This document shows, piece after piece, positions 27,613-36,224 of a stretch of 64,000 bases of DNA; position 1 is the stretch's first letter; every line of letters begins with the position of its first letter. The stretch spans positions 310,001 to 374,000 of the forward strand of contig NZ_FOCN01000002.1 in NCBI RefSeq assembly GCF_900110125.1. Reading direction: 5' to 3'. The notes beneath the pieces were generated by a model that did no database searches, was not told the origin of the DNA, and saw only the letters and a program-made list of their open reading frames with translations. Origin of the DNA: Cryobacterium luteum (GTDB lineage: Bacteria; Actinomycetota; Actinomycetes; Actinomycetales; Microbacteriaceae). A program made the position numbers and the translations under genes.

Positions 27613-28069
27613 CGGTGCGGCGCAACACCGACATCGTCACCGGTCGCCGCGACGACGCGCTTGAGTGACGCTCAGCTCCCTGGCAGGCAGGCGTGAATAC
27701 TGCGCCTTGGCCCGCGGTCCAGTCGCGATCCGCAACTCGCATTCCATCCCTATATGTCCGCTGCGAAACAATCGTTACCCCTCCTCCGAAGTGTTCATTA
27801 TGTGTCTGCCAAAGTGCAGTTGACAGTTACCCAAATCTTCGGCGTGAGACAGATTTGGCCATGAGCCTGGCGGCCATACTGGCTAGCGGGGCGTAAACCG
27901 GTCAGTAAAGATCCGTGATTTCGTGCCCCGAGAGCGCCGACCGATCGCGGTCGGCGGGTGCCGAGGGGGAACTGATAATGATCACGCGGAACACGCCGCA
28001 CAGCGCGATTCTGGAGTACAGCCAGATTCCACTGATAGCAGGCCTTCCCCCTCTTCACGGCTTCGACGC
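27613..28069 (+). other. Long 5' region before pstC, no supported gene
   Basis: A 457-base stretch without a convincing ORF. It holds a perfect 8-bp hairpin CGCCGACC/GGTCGGCG (27935-27956) about 115 bases before pstC and a TTGACA (27823-27828) without a matching -10 box. GTTCATT near 27790 recalls half of an actinobacterial PHO box (GTTCACC), but no second half in register is present. The promoter of the cluster probably lies here. Confidence 0.5.
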
Positions 28070-29098
28070 ATGAGCGGCCCCAACATTCTTGAGGCGCTTG
28101 ACGTCTCCGACGGCTCACGTCCCCAAGACGATAGCCCGCGGCAGCTAACCACGGTGCGTGGCCCGTCCGACACTGTTTTCCGCGTCGCGGCGCACGGTGG
28201 TGGCGTGCTGGTGCTGTCGATCATGACGCTCGTCGGGCTCTTCCTCGCGGTCAGGGGCGCGGAAGCGATTGCATCGGCCGGGCCGTCGTTCCTCACCGAG
28301 CAGGACTGGGAACCCAACTCCGGCCGTTTCGGCATTGCCGCTGTACTGTTTGGCACCGTGGCGATTGCGCTGATCGCGATCGTCGTCGCCCTGCCGCTCG
28401 CGGTCGGTACCGCGACGTATATTTCTGAGTACGCCCCGTTGGGGCTGAGGCCGCTGCTGGTGGGTATCGTCGATTTGATGGCCGCAATCCCCTCTGTGGT
28501 TTATGGCCTCTGGGGTATGTTCTGGCTCGAAGGGGCGATCCTGCCGGTCGCCCAATGGATTTCGACCTACTTCGGGTGGATTCCGATCTTCAACGTTCCC
28601 AACTTCAATCCAGGGGACCCCCTCGCGACACCGACGGTGTTCACCGCCAGCGCCTTCCTGGCTGGCTTAGTGGTAGCGATGATGGTCGCCCCGGTAGCCG
28701 CGTCGATCATGCGTGAGGTCTTCGCGCAGGCTCCGATCGGCGAGCGTGAGGGTGCTCTGGCTCTGGGGTCGACCAAGTGGGGGATGATCCGCTCGGTGGT
28801 TTACCCCTTCGGTATGGGCGGCATGATCGGTGGTGCCATGCTCGGCCTCGGTCGGGCGCTCGGGGAGACGATCGCGGTCTACCTTGTCATCTCGCCCGTC
28901 TTCGTCATCCAGCCGCACATTCTGCAGACCGGCAGCAACTCGATCTCCTCACTGATCGCATTGCGCTATGGGGAGGCGTCGCCGTTTGAGCTGTCTGCTC
29001 TGATGGCGGCCGGGCTGGTCTTGTTCCTCATCACGATGCTGGTCAACTTCGGTGCCGGCATCATCATCCAACGTTCCCGTTCCGGCGCGGCAAGCTGA
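28070..29098 (+). CDS. pstC: Pst-type ABC transporter permease
   Basis: A 342-aa inner-membrane permease. Six TM helices form the core, and the cytoplasmic EAA-like loop is visible as EREGALALGSTKWGMIRSVVYPFGMGG with the following GRALGETIAVYLV characteristic of PstC. The family forms the PstCA channel for phosphate energised by PstB. ATG 28070 is chosen as the first start after the non-coding leader; the longer open frame runs back through it without a ribosome site. pstA follows after 9 bases. Confidence 0.9.
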   Translation: MSGPNILEALDVSDGSRPQDDSPRQLTTVRGPSDTVFRVAAHGGGVLVLSIMTLVGLFLAVRGAEAIASAGPSFLTEQDWEPNSGRFGIAAVLFGTVAIALIAIVVALPLAVGTATYISEYAPLGLRPLLVGIVDLMAAIPSVVYGLWGMFWLEGAILPVAQWISTYFGWIPIFNVPNFNPGDPLATPTVFTASAFLAGLVVAMMVAPVAASIMREVFAQAPIGEREGALALGSTKWGMIRSVVYPFGMGGMIGGAMLGLGRALGETIAVYLVISPVFVIQPHILQTGSNSISSLIALRYGEASPFELSALMAAGLVLFLITMLVNFGAGIIIQRSRSGAAS

Positions 29099-29107
29099 GA
29101 GACCCCG

Positions 29108-30388
29108 ATGACAATCACTGATACTCCTCGCGCGCAGCGGCGTGCGCAAAGACCCGGACGCATCACCCGCACGGCGGTCCCGGGCCGTGATGGTCGCAGC
29201 AGCCATCCCACCCGCCCCGAGACGCGGCGAAACCTCGCGCGGATCCGCCGCGACGACGTGTTGCGCGTTGTTGGCGCAGCGGCCGCAGCCGTCGCCGGCA
29301 CCGCCTGGTTGTTTGCTCAGGTTTTTCCCTTCGAGGGACCGCTCACGTTCGTCGTGATCGCCTACCTGCTCTTCGTCGGGTTCTTCGTGGTGCTGATCAG
29401 CTTCGACGACAACCGGGTGACGGTGATTGACCGAGTCGCCGCGGTGGTCATGCATTCCCTCGCGGTGGTTCTGATTTTGGCGCTTGCCGTGGTGATCGTC
29501 TTCACTCTCGGTCGCGGCTCCGAGGCCTTTCTCAATTGGAACTTCTGGGTTCAGGACCTGTCTTTGGCTGGCCCGCTCGACCCGATGACCGTCGGCGGCA
29601 TGGCGCATGCGGCCATTGGCACCCTGATCATGATCTCGATCTCACTCGCTATCGCGATTCCGCTCGGGCTTCTCTGCGCGGTGTTCCTCGCTGAGTTTCC
29701 GAGTCCTTTCGCCCGCATCGTGCGCACCGTGGTTGAGGCGATGACGGCGCTGCCGTCCATCGTGTGCGGCCTCTTTATCTACGCCACCTACATCCTGTTG
29801 TTCGGCTTCGACAAATCGGGATTCGCGGCGAGCCTGGCAATCACGATCATGATCCTGCCGATCATTATCCGCTCGGCCGACGTCGTACTGCGCCTGGTGC
29901 CCGGCACGCTGAAGGAAGCGTCGCTGGCACTGGGCACCAGCCAGTGGCGCACGATCTGGCACGTGGTGCTGCCCACCAGCAAGTCCGGTCTGATGACCGC
30001 GATCATCCTCGGCACTGCCCGCGGCATCGGAGAGACCTCGCCGGTGCTGCTGACCGCCGGCTACACCACCTATTACAACCTCAACCCATTTTCCGGGCCG
30101 ATGGTGTCTTTGCCTTTCGCCACCTTCACGCTGGTGAAGTCGCCCGAGCCTTCGCAGATCGCGCGAGGTTTCGGTGCCGCGGCGGTGTTGATGGTGCTGG
30201 TGTTTGTGTTGTTCCTTGTCGCCCGCATCATCGGCGGAAAGGGAGCAGGCGTGCTCTCTCCCGGGGGGCAGGCGCGAGCTCGCGCCGCTTCGCTGCGCGA
30301 CGCCGTTCGATTCGACCAGCGCGTGCCGACGACACCCGATCGGCTTGACGTTCCAGCAATTCCCGACGACCAGGAGGTCACCCGATGA
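29108..30388 (+). CDS. pstA: Pst-type ABC transporter permease with N-terminal extension
   Basis: A 426-aa permease, longer than the usual ~290-aa PstA. The first 50 residues are basic and Pro/Arg-rich, then two extra TM helices (about 52-95) precede the six-helix core. The EAA loop reads KEASLALGTSQWRTIWHVVLP, followed by GTARGIGETSPVLLTAGYT, a PstA signature. It overlaps the next gene by ATGA. The extra helices could bind another cluster product; this is inference. Confidence 0.9.
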   Translation: MTITDTPRAQRRAQRPGRITRTAVPGRDGRSSHPTRPETRRNLARIRRDDVLRVVGAAAAAVAGTAWLFAQVFPFEGPLTFVVIAYLLFVGFFVVLISFDDNRVTVIDRVAAVVMHSLAVVLILALAVVIVFTLGRGSEAFLNWNFWVQDLSLAGPLDPMTVGGMAHAAIGTLIMISISLAIAIPLGLLCAVFLAEFPSPFARIVRTVVEAMTALPSIVCGLFIYATYILLFGFDKSGFAASLAITIMILPIIIRSADVVLRLVPGTLKEASLALGTSQWRTIWHVVLPTSKSGLMTAIILGTARGIGETSPVLLTAGYTTYYNLNPFSGPMVSLPFATFTLVKSPEPSQIARGFGAAAVLMVLVFVLFLVARIIGGKGAGVLSPGGQARARAASLRDAVRFDQRVPTTPDRLDVPAIPDDQEVTR

Positions 30389-32064
30389 GCCTGCAGAGAA
30401 TCCCACGTTGGGGTGTGGCGCGCGTGACCGTCGCGTTGCTTGGCCTCGCCCTGATCGCCTTTGGCGTCTTTGGAGCCGCCGGTGCTCTACCCGCCTACGC
30501 CGTCGGAACGGTGCATTCGCCGATCGTAGGCTCAGGCTCCACCTGGTCGGCCAATGCGCTGCAGGCGTGGATTCGTAACGTGTGGGCTAACTACCAGTGG
30601 AAGATCACCTACTCCGAGTCCGGCTCGACTCAGGGTCGAAACGATTTCGCGAACGGCACCTCCGACTTCGGCGTCTCGGAGATTCCGTACGCCATCGCCA
30701 ACAGCAATGAGGCGGATATTCGCCCCAGTCGCGAATTCGCGTACATGCCGATCGTCGCCGGCGGCACCGCATTCATGTACAACCTCGAAATTGGTGGTAA
30801 GCGGGTAACCAACCTGCGACTGTCGGGCGATACCATCGCGAAGATCTTCACCGGCGTGATCACTCGTTGGGACGACCCCCAGGTGAAAGTCGACAATCCC
30901 GCCCTCGTACTCCCTTCCATCCCGATCGTTCCGGTGGTGCGTTCTGACGGTTCCGGCGCCACCGCGCAGGTGTCGATCTGGCTTCGACAAGAACATGCGG
31001 GCCTGTGGGATGCGTACTGCCCGAAGGTTGGGCGTCCCCTGGTGAATGATCATTGCGGCGTCACGAGCAACTACCCGGTCATTCCCGGTTCCGGATTCGT
31101 CGCCCGATCCGGATCCAACGGTGTCGCCGGCTACGTGGCACTCCCGCATGCCGTGGGGGCGATCACCTTCGTCGAGTACTCTTACGCCCTGAACTCGGGC
31201 TACCCCGTCGCCAAGGTGCTCAACGGTGCCGGCTACTACACCGAGCCGACCGCTCAGAATGTTGCCGTTGGACTGCTCAGTGCTCAAATCAACGAAGACA
31301 CCGCCTCACCCGAGTACCTCACCCAAGACCTCACCAACGTCTACACATCTGCTGACCCGCGCACGTATTCCCTCTCTTCGTACTCGTACAGCATCCTGCC
31401 TACAGCGCTGGGAGGCAGCTTCACCGAGAACAAGGGCTTGACCCTGGCGGATTTCGGCGCCTATTTTCTTTGTGAGGGCCAGCAGAGCGCCGAAGTGCTC
31501 GGTTACTCGCCGCTGCCGATCAACCTCGTGCAGGCCGGGCAGAAGCAACTGCAGAAGGTGCCGGGCGGTAACCCCGTGATCAAGGGCATCACCGACTGCA
31601 ACAACCCCACTTTCTCGCCGGACGGTTCAAACAAGCTGGCGAACGAGGCACCGTACCCGGCCGATTGCGACAAGCAGGGTCCAACCCAGTGCACCACCGG
31701 TACGGGGGGCGCCAAGGACACGCCCACCGGCGCGGGAGCTGCAACGGGCCCGGGAGCGGCAACTGCCGCCGGCGATGAAACGGGGGCAGGTGGTGGGCCG
31801 GCAGCAGGTGACGGCCAGCAAGCGGCCGGCAGCGAGGGGGTGCTGGATGCGGAGACGGCGCCGGTCATCGTGGCTGCATCCCCGCAGTCCATCCCCGTGG
31901 CAGCGGTAAGCCTGCTGCCGTCATTGGCCATGGCTGGTTTCGGCGGCGGCCTGTTCGCCTTCTCGGCGATACCACCGATCTTGGGCAAACGGGGTCGCAC
32001 GAGCCTGCTGCCCGATCCTACTGACGGTATTACGGACACATCGAGAGGACTGACACGCTCATGA
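30385..32064 (+). CDS. PstS-like substrate-binding protein with C-terminal TM anchor
   Basis: 559 aa. A signal peptide (about 10-38, ending AYA) has no lipobox Cys. The PBP-like domain shows GSGSTWSANALQ (about 50), TYSESGSTQGRNDFANGTSDFG and RSDGSGATAQVS, which correspond to the phosphate-binding loops of PstS; the second Asp of the usual DFGASD is changed (DFGVSE). After about residue 420 comes a Gly/Ala/Thr-rich stalk, then a TM helix (about 510-530) and a basic tail (GKRGR). It is therefore membrane-anchored from the C-terminus, not a lipoprotein. It overlaps the next gene by 4 bases. Confidence 0.83.
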   Translation: MSLQRIPRWGVARVTVALLGLALIAFGVFGAAGALPAYAVGTVHSPIVGSGSTWSANALQAWIRNVWANYQWKITYSESGSTQGRNDFANGTSDFGVSEIPYAIANSNEADIRPSREFAYMPIVAGGTAFMYNLEIGGKRVTNLRLSGDTIAKIFTGVITRWDDPQVKVDNPALVLPSIPIVPVVRSDGSGATAQVSIWLRQEHAGLWDAYCPKVGRPLVNDHCGVTSNYPVIPGSGFVARSGSNGVAGYVALPHAVGAITFVEYSYALNSGYPVAKVLNGAGYYTEPTAQNVAVGLLSAQINEDTASPEYLTQDLTNVYTSADPRTYSLSSYSYSILPTALGGSFTENKGLTLADFGAYFLCEGQQSAEVLGYSPLPINLVQAGQKQLQKVPGGNPVIKGITDCNNPTFSPDGSNKLANEAPYPADCDKQGPTQCTTGTGGAKDTPTGAGAATGPGAATAAGDETGAGGGPAAGDGQQAAGSEGVLDAETAPVIVAASPQSIPVAAVSLLPSLAMAGFGGGLFAFSAIPPILGKRGRTSLLPDPTDGITDTSRGLTRS

Positions 32065-34721
32065 CTACCGCTTCAGCTCAGCACCCTTCGACCCGCAAGC
32101 GCCTCGCGCAGGCGGTGAGCCTCGTCACTGTAGCCCTGCTTGCCGGGGGTGTCATGTCGGTGAACGCAGCATCATCCGCCCAAGCCGTGGAAGATGATTC
32201 GTCCGTGACGGTGAAGTGGGCCGGCGGCAACAGCGCCGATCTACAGCAGTACCAGGTGGACCATGCCGGGCGGCTCAGCGACGCAACGGGCAACGACGCC
32301 GGCTCCGGCCATTGGGACGACTTCAAAAACCTCCAAATCACCGTCTCGCAGACCGCCGGCCTCAGCGACGGCGCCATCACCGTCTCGGCGTCGGGCATGG
32401 CCCCCACCAGGAATCAGAGGTGGGACGGAAGTGCGAGCAACTACCTGCAGCTCATGCAGTGTTGGGGCCCCGACCCGCTTGCCGACGACTTCGCAGAAAC
32501 CTGCCAATACGGCGGCTGGGATCCGGGCACCGGCGGCAACGGCAATACGGATCTTATGCAGACAATGATCGGCGGTGATACGTACAACCGTGGCTGGCGC
32601 GGCGCACAGGGGACGCTTCCGTTTCGTTCGGTCAGCGGTGAGGTGAGCGAACCGTACACGGTGGAATATGCCAATGCTGTGATCAAATACAACGGGCTCG
32701 GGACGTTCTTTAATGCCAACACGTCAAACGAGGTGCCGTTTCTGCCCATCGATACCGACGGTCATGCCAGTACGGCCTTCGGGGTGCAGTCGGCGGCAGC
32801 GGCGCCCCACCTTGGCTGCGGCAACCCGGCATCCGCCGCTGCAGAGCGGTGTTGGCTTGTGGCGGTACCCCGCGGAGTACACTCCGGCGGGATCGAGGGG
32901 AAGCCCGCCACAGATTGCATGTCAGCCGTCTATGGCGGCCTGCCCTACGGCGCCGCAAATGACCAGCAGGTGGGATCGCCGGTTACGCCGTACTGTTCTT
33001 TCTTCGACGACCGGATCGTGATCCCCCTGGACTTCTTGGACCCCTCCGGGTCGTGTCCGGCCGGTGCCGCAGAACGCCGCCTGGTTGGCAGTGACACGGT
33101 TACCCTGGCGATCAGTGCCTGGCAGCCGGCGCTCTGCGCTGCCGACGGTGGTGCCACCTACAGCCTCAGCACGAACTCCGGCAACGTGAACCGCTCGCAG
33201 TTGCTCACCGGTCAGGCCGATATGGCCCTGGTGTCGTCCCCCGTCAGCGCATCCAGTATCGGGCTGACCGATCCTGCCCTCGTTGAGGCGGCCGATGTGC
33301 AGTACGGACCCATCGCCAACACCGGGCTGGTCTTTGGCTTCGTCATCGCTAACGGAACCACCCAGTACACCGACGTGAAGCTGACGCCCCGGCTGCTCGC
33401 CAAACTGCTCACCGCGTCGTACTGGAGGGACAAACCTTTCTTCGAGGGGAAATTTTCTGAGACCCAGTCTCTTTCCAGGGAGCTGTCCGTTGCGCAGGTG
33501 CTGCCAGAGGACCCGGAGTGGGCCGCCCTCGGCAACCCGGTCGAGTTCAGCAACAATAATGGGCAGGCCTTCGTCGTTGTCGGGCCGCAGGGTGACGACG
33601 CGGTGCAAGCGCTCTGGTCGTATATCCAGGCCGATGCCGACGCGCGCGCCTTCCTGGCGGGCGAACCTGACCCCTGGGGCGGAGTCGTGAACCCCTACTT
33701 CCTGCCGGCGGACCACGCCAACGCCGTCGGCGGCGGGCTTCCCTTCAATCTTGCGACCGATCCCATCGACACCTTCCTCAAGGCCGACCAGTCGATCACC
33801 CCGAGTAAAGAAATGGCCGACGATCAATTCAAAGGTAACCAGCTCGACAGTGTTGCCGCGTTCCCGTATTCCACCAGCTTCACCTCGAACGCATCCCGCA
33901 TCTTTAGCATCGACACCAGGGCCACTTACAGTTGGGACCCGTCGAAACCCGTGGGCGCATTGGGTAACGGTGCGTTCGTCCCCGCGCAGCCGGGTTCAGC
34001 GGCAAGTCAGAAGTTCATCATGGGGCCGACCACGGCTGCGTCGGCGGCGCGCTTTAGCCTGGGCACGGCGAGCCTGCCACTGCCCTTAGCCGAACTGACC
34101 AGCGAAAAAACGGTAGCCAGCGCGCGTTCCTTCGCCCGGCCGAGCACCGAATCGATGCAGAGTGCGGCGGCCGGCGCGAGTGTGGACGCTGAAACCGGAT
34201 TCGCCCAGATCGACCCTGCCACCCTCACAGACGGCGCGTATCCGCTCACCCTTGCGGTGAACGCCGCCGCGAACCTGGCGTCGACCTCGTTGGACGCGAC
34301 GGCACGCACCGAGTATGCGAAGTTGCTGCGCTACGCCGCCGCTGACGGCAACACGGTTGGAACCGGGGTGGGGCAGCTGCCGCCGGGCTTTGCGCCCCTC
34401 ACCCAGGCCCAGACGGCCGCGACCCTTCGATTCGCCGATGCTCTGGTTGCGCCCCCGACGCTTCCGACGAACCCGGTGACCGACGTTGCCCTGCCCGCGC
34501 CGGTGGCGGGAACGACGGGTGTGTCCGTCGTGGGCGCGTCGCCGGAGGCTGCCGCACTGACTCAGGTTCAGGTGACGCAGACGCCGGTGCAGCTCACGGC
34601 CGCCAACACCGAGCTCACCTCGTCGGCTGCGCAGGGCGCGCTCGGTATCAGCCTGCTGATCGGTATCGGCGGCCTCGCCGCGGCACCGTTTTTGCTGCGC
34701 AGGAGACGGGCCAGCGTATGA
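32061..34721 (+). CDS. Large surface-anchored substrate-binding-like protein
   Basis: 886 aa. Signal peptide (about 15-43, ending AQA), a Cys-containing N-terminal domain (CW near 133 and CQ near 146), and a middle part that resembles half of a PstS-type binding protein (ADMALVSSPVSASSIGL, then KLTPRLLAKLLTASYWRD, near 380-460). The C-terminus has a TM helix (about 862-880) and a basic tail RRRRASV, without LPXTG. I do not recognise its full domain. It is coupled to the PstS-like gene before it and ends 73 bases before a terminator, closing the first transcriptional block. Confidence 0.75.
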   Translation: MTTASAQHPSTRKRLAQAVSLVTVALLAGGVMSVNAASSAQAVEDDSSVTVKWAGGNSADLQQYQVDHAGRLSDATGNDAGSGHWDDFKNLQITVSQTAGLSDGAITVSASGMAPTRNQRWDGSASNYLQLMQCWGPDPLADDFAETCQYGGWDPGTGGNGNTDLMQTMIGGDTYNRGWRGAQGTLPFRSVSGEVSEPYTVEYANAVIKYNGLGTFFNANTSNEVPFLPIDTDGHASTAFGVQSAAAAPHLGCGNPASAAAERCWLVAVPRGVHSGGIEGKPATDCMSAVYGGLPYGAANDQQVGSPVTPYCSFFDDRIVIPLDFLDPSGSCPAGAAERRLVGSDTVTLAISAWQPALCAADGGATYSLSTNSGNVNRSQLLTGQADMALVSSPVSASSIGLTDPALVEAADVQYGPIANTGLVFGFVIANGTTQYTDVKLTPRLLAKLLTASYWRDKPFFEGKFSETQSLSRELSVAQVLPEDPEWAALGNPVEFSNNNGQAFVVVGPQGDDAVQALWSYIQADADARAFLAGEPDPWGGVVNPYFLPADHANAVGGGLPFNLATDPIDTFLKADQSITPSKEMADDQFKGNQLDSVAAFPYSTSFTSNASRIFSIDTRATYSWDPSKPVGALGNGAFVPAQPGSAASQKFIMGPTTAASAARFSLGTASLPLPLAELTSEKTVASARSFARPSTESMQSAAAGASVDAETGFAQIDPATLTDGAYPLTLAVNAAANLASTSLDATARTEYAKLLRYAAADGNTVGTGVGQLPPGFAPLTQAQTAATLRFADALVAPPTLPTNPVTDVALPAPVAGTTGVSVVGASPEAAALTQVQVTQTPVQLTAANTELTSSAAQGALGISLLIGIGGLAAAPFLLRRRRASV

Positions 34722-34794
34722 CCTCGACCCGAGACGCTATCAGGCGTCTCCCACAGCTACTCGATCCGCTGACGTTTCCCGGCTGAACGAGGAA

Positions 34795-34829
34795 GCCCCT
34801 CACCAGTCTCGCACAAGCAGGTGAGGGGC
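34795..34829 (+). terminator. Strong hairpin between the two halves of the Pst/surface cluster
   Basis: GCCCCTCACC pairs perfectly with GGTGAGGGGC around a 15-base loop; no clear U-run. It probably attenuates read-through from the pstCA block into the following genes. Confidence 0.65.
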
Positions 34830-34884
34830 CGAGCCCATCAGGGCCAATGATACAAGGGGGAACAATATCAGAAGGTATGAGCTA

Positions 34885-36057
34885 ATGCAAATGAAGAAGA
34901 ACTGGCGTCTTGGCGCCATCGCCGCCGCTGCCGCGGTAGCCACCATATTCACAGGCTCGTCCGCAGCCTTTGCGGATCCCAGCGGTGCTCCGACCTACCG
35001 TGCGCTCAGCGGCGTGGGATCGGACACCACTCAAGACCTGAACAACGGTCTCTCCTCGGCCATGCTCTCGGAACAAACCCGTGTCGCAGGTTCGTATAAC
35101 GCGACGAACCCCACTACCGGCGCTATCCACGACCTGATCAACACACGCACCGGCGGGCCGAGCTTTGAACGACCGAACGGTTCGAGTGAGGGTGTCAACG
35201 CGCTGAAGGCCGCGAAGACAGGTACGGCATGGCGCGGTGTCACGCTGAGCGACGCAGACCTCCAGTTTGCCCGCTCGTCCAGTGCCGCATCCCAGTGGGT
35301 ACCTGGTGGAACGTACTCCTACATTCCGCTGGCCCTCGACGCGGTGAGCTTTGCCGTGCACTCGAGCAACACGACGATTCCGCACGACCTTACCCAGGCC
35401 CAGCTGACGGCGATCTACAGTGCTGACAACGGGGCCAACGTGACCATCAACGGAACCAGCTACAAGGTGGGCACTGAGGGAACGGCCGGCGTTCAGATCA
35501 CTCCGTTCATCCCCCAATTGGGATCGGGTACGCGCAGCTTCTGGCAGTCGCAGCTTGCACCGACTGGTTTTGGTTCCGCAGTCGATGACGCCTACACCGG
35601 CGGCGGCGTGCAGGAGCACGACGGTAGCGTGCTGGCCGCGCTCCCGACGACGGCGATAGTGCCGTTCTCGATCGCCCAGTGGGTCGCTCAGAACAACAAG
35701 GCCACCATCGAGTCGCAGTACGCCGGAGTGAGCATCACCGACCGTCGCCATGGCGCAATCCTCGGCACAATCGGTGGAATTGCGCCCACGACCGGCACCG
35801 CGCCGGTCGCGCTCAACACCATGTTCCCGATAGCACGCCCGGTCTTCACCGTCGTCAAGAACGCAGAGCTGGCCACGAACGCGCAGCTTGCCGCCGCCTT
35901 CAGCGGAGCATCCGCTCAGGCATACACGACGAACCGGCCTGGCCCGTCGACCGCGCTCGTCATCACCGACTTCGGGTTCGGCAGCCTGGCGGGCGGCGTC
36001 TCTATTGATGGGGTGACCTATACCGCCGGCGACACCGCGTCGTTCCGCGCTAACTAG
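34885..36057 (+). CDS. Secreted PBP-like (PstS-type) substrate-binding protein
   Basis: 390 aa. A signal peptide (about 1-30, cut after AFA) with basic start MKKNWR; no lipobox. The mature part begins TYRALSGVGSDTTQDLNNGL, which fits the PstS-type first loop (VGSDTT), and has QLGSGTRSFWQSQL as second loop. Unlike the two earlier binding proteins it has no C-terminal TM helix, so it should be secreted or held by other cluster proteins. It is enclosed by two terminators and so may be expressed by itself at high level. Ligand unknown; a phosphate-like anion is possible. Confidence 0.8.
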   Translation: MQMKKNWRLGAIAAAAAVATIFTGSSAAFADPSGAPTYRALSGVGSDTTQDLNNGLSSAMLSEQTRVAGSYNATNPTTGAIHDLINTRTGGPSFERPNGSSEGVNALKAAKTGTAWRGVTLSDADLQFARSSSAASQWVPGGTYSYIPLALDAVSFAVHSSNTTIPHDLTQAQLTAIYSADNGANVTINGTSYKVGTEGTAGVQITPFIPQLGSGTRSFWQSQLAPTGFGSAVDDAYTGGGVQEHDGSVLAALPTTAIVPFSIAQWVAQNNKATIESQYAGVSITDRRHGAILGTIGGIAPTTGTAPVALNTMFPIARPVFTVVKNAELATNAQLAAAFSGASAQAYTTNRPGPSTALVITDFGFGSLAGGVSIDGVTYTAGDTASFRAN

Positions 36058-36074
36058 ATACCCGTAGCACCGGG

Positions 36075-36110
36075 GCTGGGGCGGCCGTTTTCAGCGGCCG
36101 CCCCAGCTTT
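36075..36110 (+). terminator. Rho-independent terminator after the secreted binding protein
   Basis: GCTGGGGCGGCCG pairs perfectly with CGGCCGCCCCAGC (13 bp) around TTTTCAG and is followed by TTT. Confidence 0.88.
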
Positions 36111-36224
36111 GAGCAGTGACGTACGCCATCAATTGTGAAAGACTTTTCCGCCCCGATTTCGAGCGGGATTCATCCGAAACCGCTTTCCCACCGCACAATG
36201 CGTCTACAACCAGAGAGATAAACA

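Noticed and set aside
27785-27800. Possible PHO box (GTTCATT) ahead of pstC
   Set aside because: Only one poor half-site; PHO boxes need at least two GTTCACC-like units in an 11-base register.
27693-27896. 67-aa frame between the sigma operon and pstC
   Set aside because: GTG start without ribosome site, no motif, and Cys/Pro/Ser-rich random-looking composition; treated as non-coding.
34885-36057. Calling the 390-aa binding protein pstS outright
   Set aside because: The loop motifs are PstS-like, but there is no lipobox, the sequence is divergent, and the ligand is not known in this setting.
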